Origin: Saccharothrix sp. NRRL B-16348
Lineage (GTDB): Bacteria; Actinomycetota; Actinomycetes; Mycobacteriales; Pseudonocardiaceae
Length of the DNA stretch: 64,000 nucleotides
Assembly (NCBI RefSeq): GCF_001280085.1
Contig: NZ_LGED01000057.1
Span: 96,489 to 160,488 of the forward strand
Reading direction: 5' to 3'
Shown: piece by piece, positions 53,560 through 61,279 of the stretch
Layout: each line of letters opens with the position of its first letter
Position numbering within the stretch: position 1 is the stretch's first letter
Made by a program: the position numbers and the translations under genes
Notes under the pieces: generated by a model
The model's database searches: none
Told to the model about the DNA's origin: nothing
The model's input: only the letters and a program-made list of their open reading frames with translations

Positions 53560-54492
53560 GTGATTCCGTTGTCCCGGTTGGGTTTCGGGGGCGGTCCGAT
53601 CGGCAACCTGTTCACCGAGGTGTCCGATGTGGACGCTTTCGGCGCGCTGGAAGCCGCTTGGGACGCCGGGGTCCGCTACTTCGACACCGCGCCGCACTAC
53701 GGGCTGGGGTTGTCGGAGCGGCGGATCGGTTCTTTCCTGGCGGGCAGGCCGCGTGACTCGTTCGTCGTCTCCACGAAGGTGGGACGGGTGTTGGAGCCGG
53801 CGTTCGGCGACGGCGATGACCGGGCGAACGGGTTCGCGGTGCCCGCCACGGCGTGGCGGCGGTGGGACTTCAGCGCGGACGGCGTGCGGCGGTCGTTGGA
53901 GTCCTCTTTGGACCGTCTCGGGCTGGACCGGGTGGACGTGGTCTACGTGCACGATCCCGACTCGCACTGGGAGCAGGCCGTGTCGGAGGCCGTGCCCGCG
54001 TTGCTGGCGCTGCGGTCGGAAGGCGTGATCGGGGCGGTCGGCGTGGGGATGAACCAGTGGGAGCTGCCCGCGCGGTTCGTCCGGGAGACCGACGTGGACG
54101 TGGTGCTGCCGGCCGGGCGGTACACCGTGCTGGAGCAGACGGCCGCTCCGCTGCTGGACCTGTGCGCGTCGCGCGGGGTGGCGGTGGTGGCGGCCGGGGT
54201 GTTCAACTCCGGGCTGCTGGCCCGGCCCGAGGTCGGCTCGACGTACGACTACCGGGCCGCGCCGGAGGCGCTGGTGTTGCGTGCGCGGCGGATCGCCGCC
54301 GTCTGCGCGCGGCACGACGTGACGTTGCCGCAGGCCGCGGTGTCGTTCCCGTTCCGGCACCCGGCGGTGGTGTCGGTGCTGCTGGGCGTGCGTTCGGCGG
54401 CGGAGATGCGCGCCAACGCCACCGCCTTCGCCGCACCGGTGCCGGACGCGTTGTGGGACGACCTGCGCACCGAGGGCCTACTCCCCACCTAA
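53560..54492 (+). CDS. Aldo/keto reductase (probable L-fucose dehydrogenase)
   Basis: A 310-residue AKR. AGVRYFDTAPHYGLGLSERRIG has the catalytic Asp and Tyr (about residues 43-48), FVVSTKVGRVLEPAF the Lys and VDVVYVHDPDSHWEQAV the His. The VLEPAF and WRRWDFSADGVRRSLESSLDRLGL segments match D-threo-aldose/L-fucose dehydrogenases. This enzyme would open the pathway by oxidising L-fucose to the lactone; no lactonase is present, and the lactone can also open spontaneously. It is the last gene before array R3. Confidence 0.87.
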   Translation: MIPLSRLGFGGGPIGNLFTEVSDVDAFGALEAAWDAGVRYFDTAPHYGLGLSERRIGSFLAGRPRDSFVVSTKVGRVLEPAFGDGDDRANGFAVPATAWRRWDFSADGVRRSLESSLDRLGLDRVDVVYVHDPDSHWEQAVSEAVPALLALRSEGVIGAVGVGMNQWELPARFVRETDVDVVLPAGRYTVLEQTAAPLLDLCASRGVAVVAAGVFNSGLLARPEVGSTYDYRAAPEALVLRARRIAAVCARHDVTLPQAAVSFPFRHPAVVSVLLGVRSAAEMRANATAFAAPVPDALWDDLRTEGLLPT

Positions 54493-54498
54493 CCCTTC

Positions 54499-54652
54499 GA
54501 GAGTCCTACCTCCACCCCTCGAGAGTCCTACCTCCACCCCGCGCGTGTCCTACCTCCACCCCGCGCGTGTCGTACCTTCACGTCGCGCGTGTCCTACGTT
54601 CAGAACGCGCGTGTCCTACGTTCAGAACACCTGAATTCAACGCTCAGAACAC
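54499..54652 (+). repeat. 22-bp-period tandem array R3 (7 forward units)
   Basis: Seven 22-mers start at 54499 and follow at exact 22-base steps to 54631. The first two have GAGAGTCCTACC cores, the middle ones GCGTGTCCTACGTTC, and the last is the terminal type (TTCAACGCTCAGAACAC). The last 44 bases (54609-54652) are the exact reverse complement of 56780-56823 in array R4. It lies between the convergent AKR and gntR stops. Confidence 0.92.
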
Positions 54653-54664
54653 GGCCGCCCGGCG

Positions 54665-55339
54665 TCACGCCAGGTGGGACAGCCACTGCTCCACGCCCGC
54701 CACGTGCACCGTCGACCACGAACGGGCCAGTTCGGGCTGGTGGGCGGCCAGGGCGTCGACGATGGCGCGGTGCTCGGCGACGGTCCGGTCGACCGCGCCG
54801 CCCTGCGTGATGCCGCGCCAGATGCGGACCCGGACGGTCGGGCCGGCGAGGGTGTCCAGCAGTTGGGCCAGGTAGGCGTTGCCCGAGCCCTGCGCGATGG
54901 CGCGGTGGAACTCCAGGTCGTGCTCGACCAGCTCCTCCACGGACTGCGCGGACTCGGCGGCGTCGCACAACGTCCGCAGCGCCGCGATCTCGTCCGGCCC
55001 GACGCGCTGCGCCGCCATCGCCGCGGCGGCCGGTTCGAGGATGCGGCGCACCTGCAGGACCTCCAGCACGGAGTCCTCGCCGCGGTGCAGGTCGAGCACG
55101 AACGACAACGCGCCGAGCAGGTCGTCGGCACGCAGGCTCGACACGTACGTGCCGTCACCCTGCCGCACGTCCAGCACCCTGACCAGCGACAACGCCTTGA
55201 CCGCCTCGCGCAGCGAGTTCCGCGACAGCCCGAGGCGGTCGGCGAGGTCCGCCTCCCGCGGCAGCCGGTCGCCCGGCTTCAGCTCGCCCGAGACGATCAT
55301 CTCCTTGACGCGCAGGATGGCGTCGTCGGTAACTGCCAC
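54665..55339 (-). CDS. FadR-subfamily GntR regulator
   Basis: A 224-residue regulator. The winged helix spans residues about 5-70 (VKEMIVSGELKPGDRLPREADLADRLGLSRNSLREAVKALSLVRVLDVRQGDGTYV). The FCD ligand domain contains the metal-binding pattern EHDLEFHRAIAQGSGNAYLAQLL and AEHRAIVDALAA. GTG 55339 is preferred over the longer frame because GAGGG precedes it and the length then fits the family. It is adjacent to the L-fucose genes (convergent) and divergent from nagA, so it may control either; fucose-pathway control is the more usual role for such regulators. Confidence 0.87.
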   Translation of the reverse strand: MAVTDDAILRVKEMIVSGELKPGDRLPREADLADRLGLSRNSLREAVKALSLVRVLDVRQGDGTYVSSLRADDLLGALSFVLDLHRGEDSVLEVLQVRRILEPAAAAMAAQRVGPDEIAALRTLCDAAESAQSVEELVEHDLEFHRAIAQGSGNAYLAQLLDTLAGPTVRVRIWRGITQGGAVDRTVAEHRAIVDALAAHQPELARSWSTVHVAGVEQWLSHLA

Positions 55340-55361
55340 GGCGGCCCTCGACTCGTCAGCT

Positions 55362-55376
55362 AGACCTCGGATGTCT
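55362..55376. promoter_or_regulatory. Candidate GntR operator
   Basis: An AGAC-N7-GTCT dyad about 23 bases upstream of the gntR start, suitably placed for autoregulation. It is short, so support is weak. Confidence 0.35.
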
Positions 55377-55503
55377 GGCGCCAAGTATGGGCCACACCGA
55401 AGCGCCGCGCGGCCAACCCGCCGTGCAGCGAGACATTCACCCATCTTAACTCTATTCGGTTATCTTATAACCATGCGTGACGGCGTCCGCCACTTCCGGC
55501 CAT

Positions 55504-55519
55504 AATGGTCTGGACCATT
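55504..55519. promoter_or_regulatory. DasR-responsive element (dre) upstream of nagA
   Basis: AATGGTCTGGACCATT contains the TGGTCTAGACCA core of the DasR consensus with one change, in a fully palindromic arrangement apart from the centre. It ends 12 bases before the nagA start, overlapping its leader. Confidence 0.8.
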
Positions 55520-55531
55520 TGAGGAGGGACC

Positions 55532-56731
55532 TTGGACACGGTTGTCGCAGCTCCGCGAGCACTGCTCGGTCGGGCCATCACCGGTCCCGTCAGCCTGAGG
55601 TTCAGGGCAGGCCGGATCGTCGAGGTCGTCGCGGGTTCACCACCCGACGGCGCCGAGGTGCTGACCGACGGCCTGCTCACCCCGGGCCTGGTGGACGTGC
55701 AGGTCAACGGGGCGGTCGGGGTCGACTTCGCCGAGGTGGACCCCGAAGGCATGGCCGCGGTGGCGAGAGCGCTCCCACGAACGGGGGTGACCCGTTTCCT
55801 GCCGACGCTGATCACCGCGCCGGTGCCGGTCGCGATACGCCAGGCGCACGCCGTGCTGGCGGCGTCGGCCACCCTGGCGCGGCACGCGGGCGCCAAGCCG
55901 CTCGGCGTGCACCTGGAAGGGCCGTTCCTGTCGCCGAAACGCGCGGGCGTGCACGACCCGGCGCTGATGGTGCCGCCGGGCCCGGCCGAGATCGACATGC
56001 TGCTGCACGACGAGGTGCTGCGCCGCGCGTTGCGCATGGTGACGCTCGCCCCCGAGCAGCCGGGCGGTCTGGACGCCGTGCGCAGGCTGGCGGAGGCGGG
56101 CGTGCTGGTCGCGGTCGGGCACAGCGACGCGACGGGCGAGCAGACCAGGGCCGCCGCCGAGGCAGGCGCCCGCATGGTGACGCACCTGTTCAACGCCCAG
56201 CGCCCGCTCGGCCACCGCGAACCGGGCGTGCCCGGCGTGGCGCTCGTGGACGACCGGTTCACGTTGGGCCTGATCGCGGACCTGGCGCACGTAGGCCCGG
56301 ACGTCTGCCGGCTGGTCTTCAACGCCGCCGGGCACCGGGTCGCGCTGGTCACGGACGCCGTGGCCGCCGCGGGCATGCCACCCGGCCGCTACCAGCTGGG
56401 CGGCGCGGACGTGCTGCTGACCGAGGACGGCGTGCCGCGTTCGCCGGAGGGCACGATCGCGGGCAGCGCGCTGACCCTGGACCTGGCCGTGCGCAACATC
56501 GTGTCGGTGGGCGTGGACCCGGCGGCCGCCCTGGCGTCGGCCACCATCGTCCCGGCCGACGCGATCGGCGAGCCGACGTTGGGCCGGCTGGAGCCCGGCG
56601 CCGTGGCCGACCTGGTGTGGTGGGACGACGACCTCCGGCCGCGCAAGGTGTGGGTGGACGGCGAGGTCGTGTTCGACCGTGCGACGGCGTACGGGAACGC
56701 GACGGTCGGCGTGGCCGCGGCGGGGCAGTAG
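55532..56731 (+). CDS. nagA: N-acetylglucosamine-6-phosphate deacetylase
   Basis: A 399-residue amidohydrolase that removes acetate from GlcNAc-6-phosphate. GLLTPGLVDVQVNGAVGVDF is the N-terminal metal-site region (the usual HxH is replaced by QVNG, as in many NagA proteins). LGVHLEGPFLSPKRAG carries the metal Glu (about residue 128). Metal His residues are in VAVGHSDATGEQ and MVTHLFNAQRPLGHREPG, and the catalytic Asp is in ALVTDAVAAAGMPPG. The TTG start at 55532 follows GGAGGGAC. A dre box lies just upstream, so DasR control is likely. Confidence 0.93.
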   Translation: MDTVVAAPRALLGRAITGPVSLRFRAGRIVEVVAGSPPDGAEVLTDGLLTPGLVDVQVNGAVGVDFAEVDPEGMAAVARALPRTGVTRFLPTLITAPVPVAIRQAHAVLAASATLARHAGAKPLGVHLEGPFLSPKRAGVHDPALMVPPGPAEIDMLLHDEVLRRALRMVTLAPEQPGGLDAVRRLAEAGVLVAVGHSDATGEQTRAAAEAGARMVTHLFNAQRPLGHREPGVPGVALVDDRFTLGLIADLAHVGPDVCRLVFNAAGHRVALVTDAVAAAGMPPGRYQLGGADVLLTEDGVPRSPEGTIAGSALTLDLAVRNIVSVGVDPAAALASATIVPADAIGEPTLGRLEPGAVADLVWWDDDLRPRKVWVDGEVVFDRATAYGNATVGVAAAGQ

Positions 56732-56742
56732 CCGCACGAGCG

Positions 56743-56777
56743 GAGAGGCCCGGGGGACGCGCTCCCTCGGGCCTCTC
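56743..56777 (+). terminator. Terminator after nagA
   Basis: A 10-bp stem GAGAGGCCCG with CGGGCCTCTC, 11 bases past the nagA stop and directly before array R4. Confidence 0.75.
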
Positions 56778-56779
56778 TC

Positions 56780-56933
56780 GTGTTCTGAGCGTTGAATTCA
56801 GGTGTTCTGAACGTAGGACACGCGCGACGCGAACGTAGGACACGCGCGTTCTGAACGTAGGACTCACGCGACGCGAACGTAGGACTCTCGCGACCTGAGC
56901 GTTCGACACGCGCGTTCTGGACGTAGGACACGC
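56780..56933 (-). repeat. 22-bp-period tandem array R4 (7 reverse units)
   Basis: Seven 22-mers in the opposite orientation to R3, starting at 56780 and stepping exactly 22 bases to 56912. The first is the terminal type read in reverse (GTGTTCTGAGCGTTGAA); the rest carry GAACGTAGGAC cores. Units 1-2 are the exact complement of the last two units of R3. It fills the gap between nagA's terminator and the convergent SIS gene. Confidence 0.92.
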
Positions 56934-56945
56934 GCGAGGTGAGGG

Positions 56946-57989
56946 TCAGCGGGTGCGGGTGACCTTGTTCAGGCCGCGTGGGTTGTCCGGGTCGCCGCCG
57001 CGGGCCAGGGCCAGGCCGTGGGCGAGGCGTTGGATCGGGAGGATCTCCAGGATCGGGGCGACTTCCTCCGCGGTCTCGGCCACCGGGATGCGGAGGGCGG
57101 CGGAGACCTTGTCGGAGGCGGAGCCGACGGCCAGCACGTCCGCCCCACGCCCGTGCACGGCGTCCAGCACGTCGTGGAGAGCGTCACCGCCCTTGCCCAA
57201 ACTGGTCACCGCCAGCACGGCCGTCTCCGCGTCCACCGCCGCCACCGGCCCGTGCAGCAGGTCCGCCCCGCTGTACGCCCGCGCCGCCAGGTACGACGTC
57301 TCAGCCAGCTTCAACGCCGACTCCAGCGCCGTCGGCAGCGAGTAGCCGCGCCCGGTGGTCAGCACCCGGTCCACGAACCGGTACCGCTGCACCGCCTCGG
57401 CCACCGCGTCCGCCGACGCGTCCAACGTCGACCGCGCCAGGTCGCCGAGACCGGAGACGGCCGAACCGTCACCGCCCCGGATCCCGTCCACCAGCAGGTA
57501 CAGCGCCAGCAAGGTCGCCGAGTACGTCTTCGTCGCCGCCACGGCCTGCTCCACGCCCGCCCCGACGTCGACCGACAGCTCGGCCGCCCCGTTCAACGGC
57601 GACGAAGCGGTGTTCGTGACCGCCACGGTCAACGCGCCGCGCGCCCGCGCCGACTCGGTCACCTCCAGCAGGTCCGGCGACCCGCCCGACTGGGACACCG
57701 CGACCAGCAGCACGTCGCGCAGGTCCGGCTGGGCCCCGTACAGCGTGGTCGTGGACGGCGACACCAGCCCGGCGGGCAGTTCCAGCAGCACCTCGGTCAG
57801 GTACTTCGCGTACAGCGCCGCGTGGTCGCTGGACCCGCGGGCCGCCAGCAGCACGAACCGCGGCCGGCGTTCGGCGATCACGGACGCGACCGACGCGATG
57901 GCGTCCCGCCGGGCGAACAGGTCGGCGAAGATCCCCGGTTGCTGGTCGATCTCGGCCGCCATGTGCCTGCCGGGCTGGTGGTCGGTCAT
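56946..57989 (-). CDS. SIS-domain glucosamine-6-phosphate deaminase-type protein (NagB-II-like)
   Basis: A 347-residue protein with two SIS domains. Domain one holds FVLLAARGSSDHAALYAKYL (about residue 45) and LLVAVSQSGGSPDLLEVTESARARGALTVAVTN. Domain two holds LTTGRGYSLPTALESALKLAETSYLAARAYSGADLLHGPVAAV (about 210-250). It looks like the isomerase half of glucosamine-6-P synthase without the glutaminase domain. Such stand-alone proteins beside nagA act as GlcN-6-P deaminases (NagB-II). It is the last gene of the das operon and overlaps nagZ by ATGA. Confidence 0.85.
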   Translation of the reverse strand: MTDHQPGRHMAAEIDQQPGIFADLFARRDAIASVASVIAERRPRFVLLAARGSSDHAALYAKYLTEVLLELPAGLVSPSTTTLYGAQPDLRDVLLVAVSQSGGSPDLLEVTESARARGALTVAVTNTASSPLNGAAELSVDVGAGVEQAVAATKTYSATLLALYLLVDGIRGGDGSAVSGLGDLARSTLDASADAVAEAVQRYRFVDRVLTTGRGYSLPTALESALKLAETSYLAARAYSGADLLHGPVAAVDAETAVLAVTSLGKGGDALHDVLDAVHGRGADVLAVGSASDKVSAALRIPVAETAEEVAPILEILPIQRLAHGLALARGGDPDNPRGLNKVTRTR

Positions 57990-59440
57990 CGGTGCTCCCC
58001 CTGTCGTTCGGATGGCGGCGTCGTCCGGGTGGCGGCGGCGACGCGCTCGGCCGCGGCCCGCAGGCTCACCCGTGACCCGCCGTGGGTGTCCACGCGGGCG
58101 ACGGCGCCCAGGTCAGGCCCCGGCACGCCCGTCTCGACGTGCACAAGGTCTAGACCAATAGTAACCAGCGACGACACCAGCTCGCGAGCCCACGCGTGGC
58201 GGTGTGCCTCACGCGTCACCACCACGACCGGACGCCCGGCGGCCAGCGACGCGATCTCGTCCGCGGACGTCGCCGCCACCACCGAGGTACCCGGAACGAG
58301 CTCCGCCAAATACGGCCCGAGCCCCCACGGCACGTCGCCGACCGCGATCGACGGCTCCACCGCCAGGTCGACGACCACCGGCGGCCCGGACAGCGCCAAC
58401 GTGCCGCGCACCTCCAGCGCCCGCCGTGCCGCGACCAGCCCCAACGACGGGTCGTGCGCCTCCACGGAGGTCGCCGGTGCGCCCAGCGCGGCCGTCCGCC
58501 GTGCCGCCTCCTCCAACCGCTCCACCGGCAGCGCGCCCGACTCCACGGCCGCCACGATGCTGTCCACCAGCCATCGCAGCCCGTCGTCGTCCAACGGCTC
58601 GCCGCCCAGGCACAACGCGTCCACCCCGGCCGCCAGCGACCGCACGGACCCCTCCGCGAGGTCGCCGCCGACGGCCTTCATGTCCAGCCCGTCGGTGATG
58701 ACCGCCCCGGTGAACCCCAACTCCTCCCGCAGCACCCGCACCGCCAGCGGGTTCAGCGTCGCGGGCGCCGAACCCCACTCCGGCACGACGAGGTGCCCGG
58801 TCATGATCGACCGCACCCCCGCCCGCACCGCCGCGCGGAACGGCACGAACTCGACCGCCGCCAGCTCCTCGTGGGTCCGTGGCAGCACCGGCAGCGCCGC
58901 GTGCGAGTCCACAGTGGACGCACCGTGGCCGGGGAAGTGCTTGGCGCACGCCGCCACCCCGACCGACTGCAGACCCGCCACGAACGCCGCCACGTGCGCG
59001 CCCGCCGCCTCCGGGTCCGACCCGAACGACCGCACCCCGATCACGGGGTCCTCCAGCGTCAGCACGAGGTCCGCCGACGGCGCCAGGTTCAGGCTCACCC
59101 CGCACGCCGCCAGCCGCGCCCCGATCGACGCCGCCACCGCCCGCGTCAGCCCCACGTCGTCCGCCGCGCCCAACGCGTGGTTGCCCGGCACCTCCGACCC
59201 GCGGCCCGCGTCGAGGCGGGTCACGTCGCCGCCCTCCTCGTCGATCCCGATCACGACGTCCGCCCGCGCGCCCCTCAGCTGCGCGTTCAGGGTCGTGACC
59301 TGGGCATCGTCCACCACATTGCGCCCGAACAGCACGACACCGCCGAGCCCGTCGGCCACCCTCTTCAGCAGCCAGTCCGGCGCGGCGGTCCCGTGGAACC
59401 CCGGCAGCAGCACACCCGACGCGAGCCGGTGCAACGACAT
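57986..59440 (-). CDS. nagZ: GH3 beta-N-acetylhexosaminidase (NagZ/DasD-like)
   Basis: A 484-residue GH3 enzyme. VVIGIDEEGGDVTRLDAGRGSEVPGN (about residue 62) and the NagZ signature AKHFPGHGASTVDSHAALP (about residue 167), with the catalytic Asp/His dyad loop, are present. The nucleophile Asp is in GAVITDGLDMKAVGG. No signal peptide is visible, so it probably splits imported chitobiose or muropeptide fragments in the cytoplasm. It corresponds to dasD of streptomycetes. A dre-like site lies inside its 3' part at 58144-58159. Confidence 0.9.
   Translation of the reverse strand: MSLHRLASGVLLPGFHGTAAPDWLLKRVADGLGGVVLFGRNVVDDAQVTTLNAQLRGARADVVIGIDEEGGDVTRLDAGRGSEVPGNHALGAADDVGLTRAVAASIGARLAACGVSLNLAPSADLVLTLEDPVIGVRSFGSDPEAAGAHVAAFVAGLQSVGVAACAKHFPGHGASTVDSHAALPVLPRTHEELAAVEFVPFRAAVRAGVRSIMTGHLVVPEWGSAPATLNPLAVRVLREELGFTGAVITDGLDMKAVGGDLAEGSVRSLAAGVDALCLGGEPLDDDGLRWLVDSIVAAVESGALPVERLEEAARRTAALGAPATSVEAHDPSLGLVAARRALEVRGTLALSGPPVVVDLAVEPSIAVGDVPWGLGPYLAELVPGTSVVAATSADEIASLAAGRPVVVVTREAHRHAWARELVSSLVTIGLDLVHVETGVPGPDLGAVARVDTHGGSRVSLRAAAERVAAATRTTPPSERQGEHR
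58144..58159. promoter_or_regulatory. Intragenic dre-like DasR site in nagZ
   Basis: The palindromic GGTCTAGACC core is complete and followed by A, as in the dre consensus. It is embedded in the C-terminal coding part of nagZ, about 170 bases before the SIS gene start. It could act as a roadblock or serve an internal promoter. Confidence 0.5.
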
Positions 59441-59446
59441 GCGGTC

Positions 59447-60286
59447 CTACCCCTTCACCGCACCGGCCGTGACACCGGTGACCATCTTGCGCTGCACGAT
59501 CAGGAAGAACACCAGCACCGGCAGGGTGAACAGCGCGGACGCGGCCATCGCCCCACCCCAGTCCGTGCCGAACGCGGTCTGGAACCCCGACAGCCACACC
59601 GGCAGGGTCTCCTTGGCCTGGTCCTTGACCAGCGACAACGCGAACAGGAACTCGTTCCACGCGGTCACGAACGCGAACACCGACGTGGCCACCAGGCCCG
59701 GCCCGAGCAGCGGCAGCGTGACCCGCCGGAACGCGCCCCACCGGCCGCAGCCGTCCACCATCGCCGCCTCTTCCAGCTCCAGCGGGATGCCGTTGACGAA
59801 CCCGCGCAGCGTCCACGCGCAGAACGGCAGCGTCACCGCGAAGTAGATCAGCGCCAACGCGGGCAGCCGGTCGAGCAGGTCCAGGTCGCGCATCATCAGG
59901 AACATCGGGATCAGCAGCGCCTCGAACGGCGCCATCTGCGCCACCAGCAGCATCATCACGAAGCCCTTGCGGCCCTTGAACCGCATCCGCGACAACGCCA
60001 CCGCCGCCAGCAGACCGATCACGATCGCCGCCAGCACCGCGCTCAGCGTCACCAGCAGGCTGTTGCCGAGTGCGCTGAGGAAACCGGGCTTGGCCCACGC
60101 GGTGGCGAAGTTCGAACCCGTCACCGAGAACGGCACCAGGTCGTAACCGCTGGTCAGCAGGTCCTTGCGCGGCTTCAACGCGGTCGAGACCATCCAGTAC
60201 GTCGGGAACGCGAAGAACAACGCCACGACCAGCGCGACGACGTTCCCCGTGACCTTCTTGGCGCCGGACACCTTCATCGCCATCAC
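59447..60286 (-). CDS. dasC: Chitobiose-type ABC permease, DasC-like
   Basis: A 279-residue MalG-type permease with about six membrane segments. The EAA loop is LEEAAMVDGCGRWGAFRRVTLPLLG, and the C-terminus is MVTGVTAGAVKG. GTG 60286 overlaps the dasB stop by 4 bases (ATG 60283 is also possible). It lies 6 bases before nagZ in the das operon. The assignment to N,N'-diacetylchitobiose rests on the dasABCD-dasR gene order known from streptomycetes. Confidence 0.87.
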   Translation of the reverse strand: MMAMKVSGAKKVTGNVVALVVALFFAFPTYWMVSTALKPRKDLLTSGYDLVPFSVTGSNFATAWAKPGFLSALGNSLLVTLSAVLAAIVIGLLAAVALSRMRFKGRKGFVMMLLVAQMAPFEALLIPMFLMMRDLDLLDRLPALALIYFAVTLPFCAWTLRGFVNGIPLELEEAAMVDGCGRWGAFRRVTLPLLGPGLVATSVFAFVTAWNEFLFALSLVKDQAKETLPVWLSGFQTAFGTDWGGAMAASALFTLPVLVFFLIVQRKMVTGVTAGAVKG

Positions 60287-61272
60287 AGCTCGCCCTCCTG
60301 GGACCGGACCAGCCTGCGCAGGTACTGGAACGTGAGCAGCCCCAGCAGCGCGACCATCACCACGGACACCGCCGCGGCCACGCCGAAGTGGCTCTTCGAG
60401 ATGCCTTCGAGGTACTGGTAGACGGCCAACGTGGTGCTGCCGCCGTCCGGGCCGCCCTTGCGCATCGCCCAGATCTGGGCGAACACCTTGAAGTCCCACA
60501 GCAGCGACAGGAACGTCACCATCAGCAGCAACGGCCGCAGCTCCGGCCACGTCACGGCGCGGAACGTCTGCCACGCCGACGCGCCGTCGATGCCCGCCGC
60601 CTCGTACCGGTCCTTCGGGATCCCGATGGCGCCCGCGTACAGCGAGAACGCCAGGAACGGGATCGCCTGCCACACGATCAGCAGCCCGATCACGGCCAGC
60701 GTCGACGTGCCGGTGGAGAACCACGAGTACCCGGCGAACGAGTCGAACCCGAGCTTGACCAGGGTCTTGTTGAGGATGCCGTACTGCTGGTCGAAGATCC
60801 ACTGGTAGACCGTGGTGGCCGCGAGCAGCGGCATCGCCCACGCCAGCAGCATCGCCACCTGCAGCACGATCCGCACGACCGGGCTGATCTGCCGCATCAG
60901 CAGCGCGATCAGCAGGGCCGCGAGGACCGACACGACGACCACGAGCCCGGTGAACACCACGGTGCGCACCGCGATGCCCCAGAACGCCGGGTCGCCCAGG
61001 ATCTCGGCGTAGTTGTCCAGACCGGTCCACACGACCTCGCCGCGGGTCAGCTCGCGCAGGTTCAGCTTGCGGAAGCTGGTCACCAGGACGGAGAGGACGG
61101 GCCAACCGATCAGCCAGAGGATGGCCACCACGGCGGGGGCCAGCAGCAGGTAGGGCAGCGCCCGGTCCAAGGCGCTGCCCCGACGGCGCGGCGCGCCGTC
61201 CGGTGCGGCACGCCGCGGTGCCGACGAGGAGTTCGTCGGCACCGCGGCGTCGGTCGTGTGCACGGCCGTCAT
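60283..61272 (-). CDS. dasB: Chitobiose-type ABC permease, DasB-like
   Basis: A 329-residue MalF-type permease. A 34-residue hydrophilic N-terminus rich in Ala/Pro/Arg precedes six membrane segments. The EAA loop reads YEAAGIDGASAWQTFRAVTWPEL near residue 230. It starts 7 bases after the dasA stop and overlaps dasC. Like the other sugar importers in this window, the operon lacks an ATPase gene. Confidence 0.87.
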   Translation of the reverse strand: MTAVHTTDAAVPTNSSSAPRRAAPDGAPRRRGSALDRALPYLLLAPAVVAILWLIGWPVLSVLVTSFRKLNLRELTRGEVVWTGLDNYAEILGDPAFWGIAVRTVVFTGLVVVVSVLAALLIALLMRQISPVVRIVLQVAMLLAWAMPLLAATTVYQWIFDQQYGILNKTLVKLGFDSFAGYSWFSTGTSTLAVIGLLIVWQAIPFLAFSLYAGAIGIPKDRYEAAGIDGASAWQTFRAVTWPELRPLLLMVTFLSLLWDFKVFAQIWAMRKGGPDGGSTTLAVYQYLEGISKSHFGVAAAVSVVMVALLGLLTFQYLRRLVRSQEGEL

Positions 61273-61279
61273 GCGATCG

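Noticed and set aside
54499..54660. Coding of the array (recurring CPTFRTPEFNAQN-like peptide in several frames)
   Set aside because: The 22-bp period shifts frame at each unit, so similar peptides appear in different frames by repetition of DNA. No start or ribosome site precedes them.
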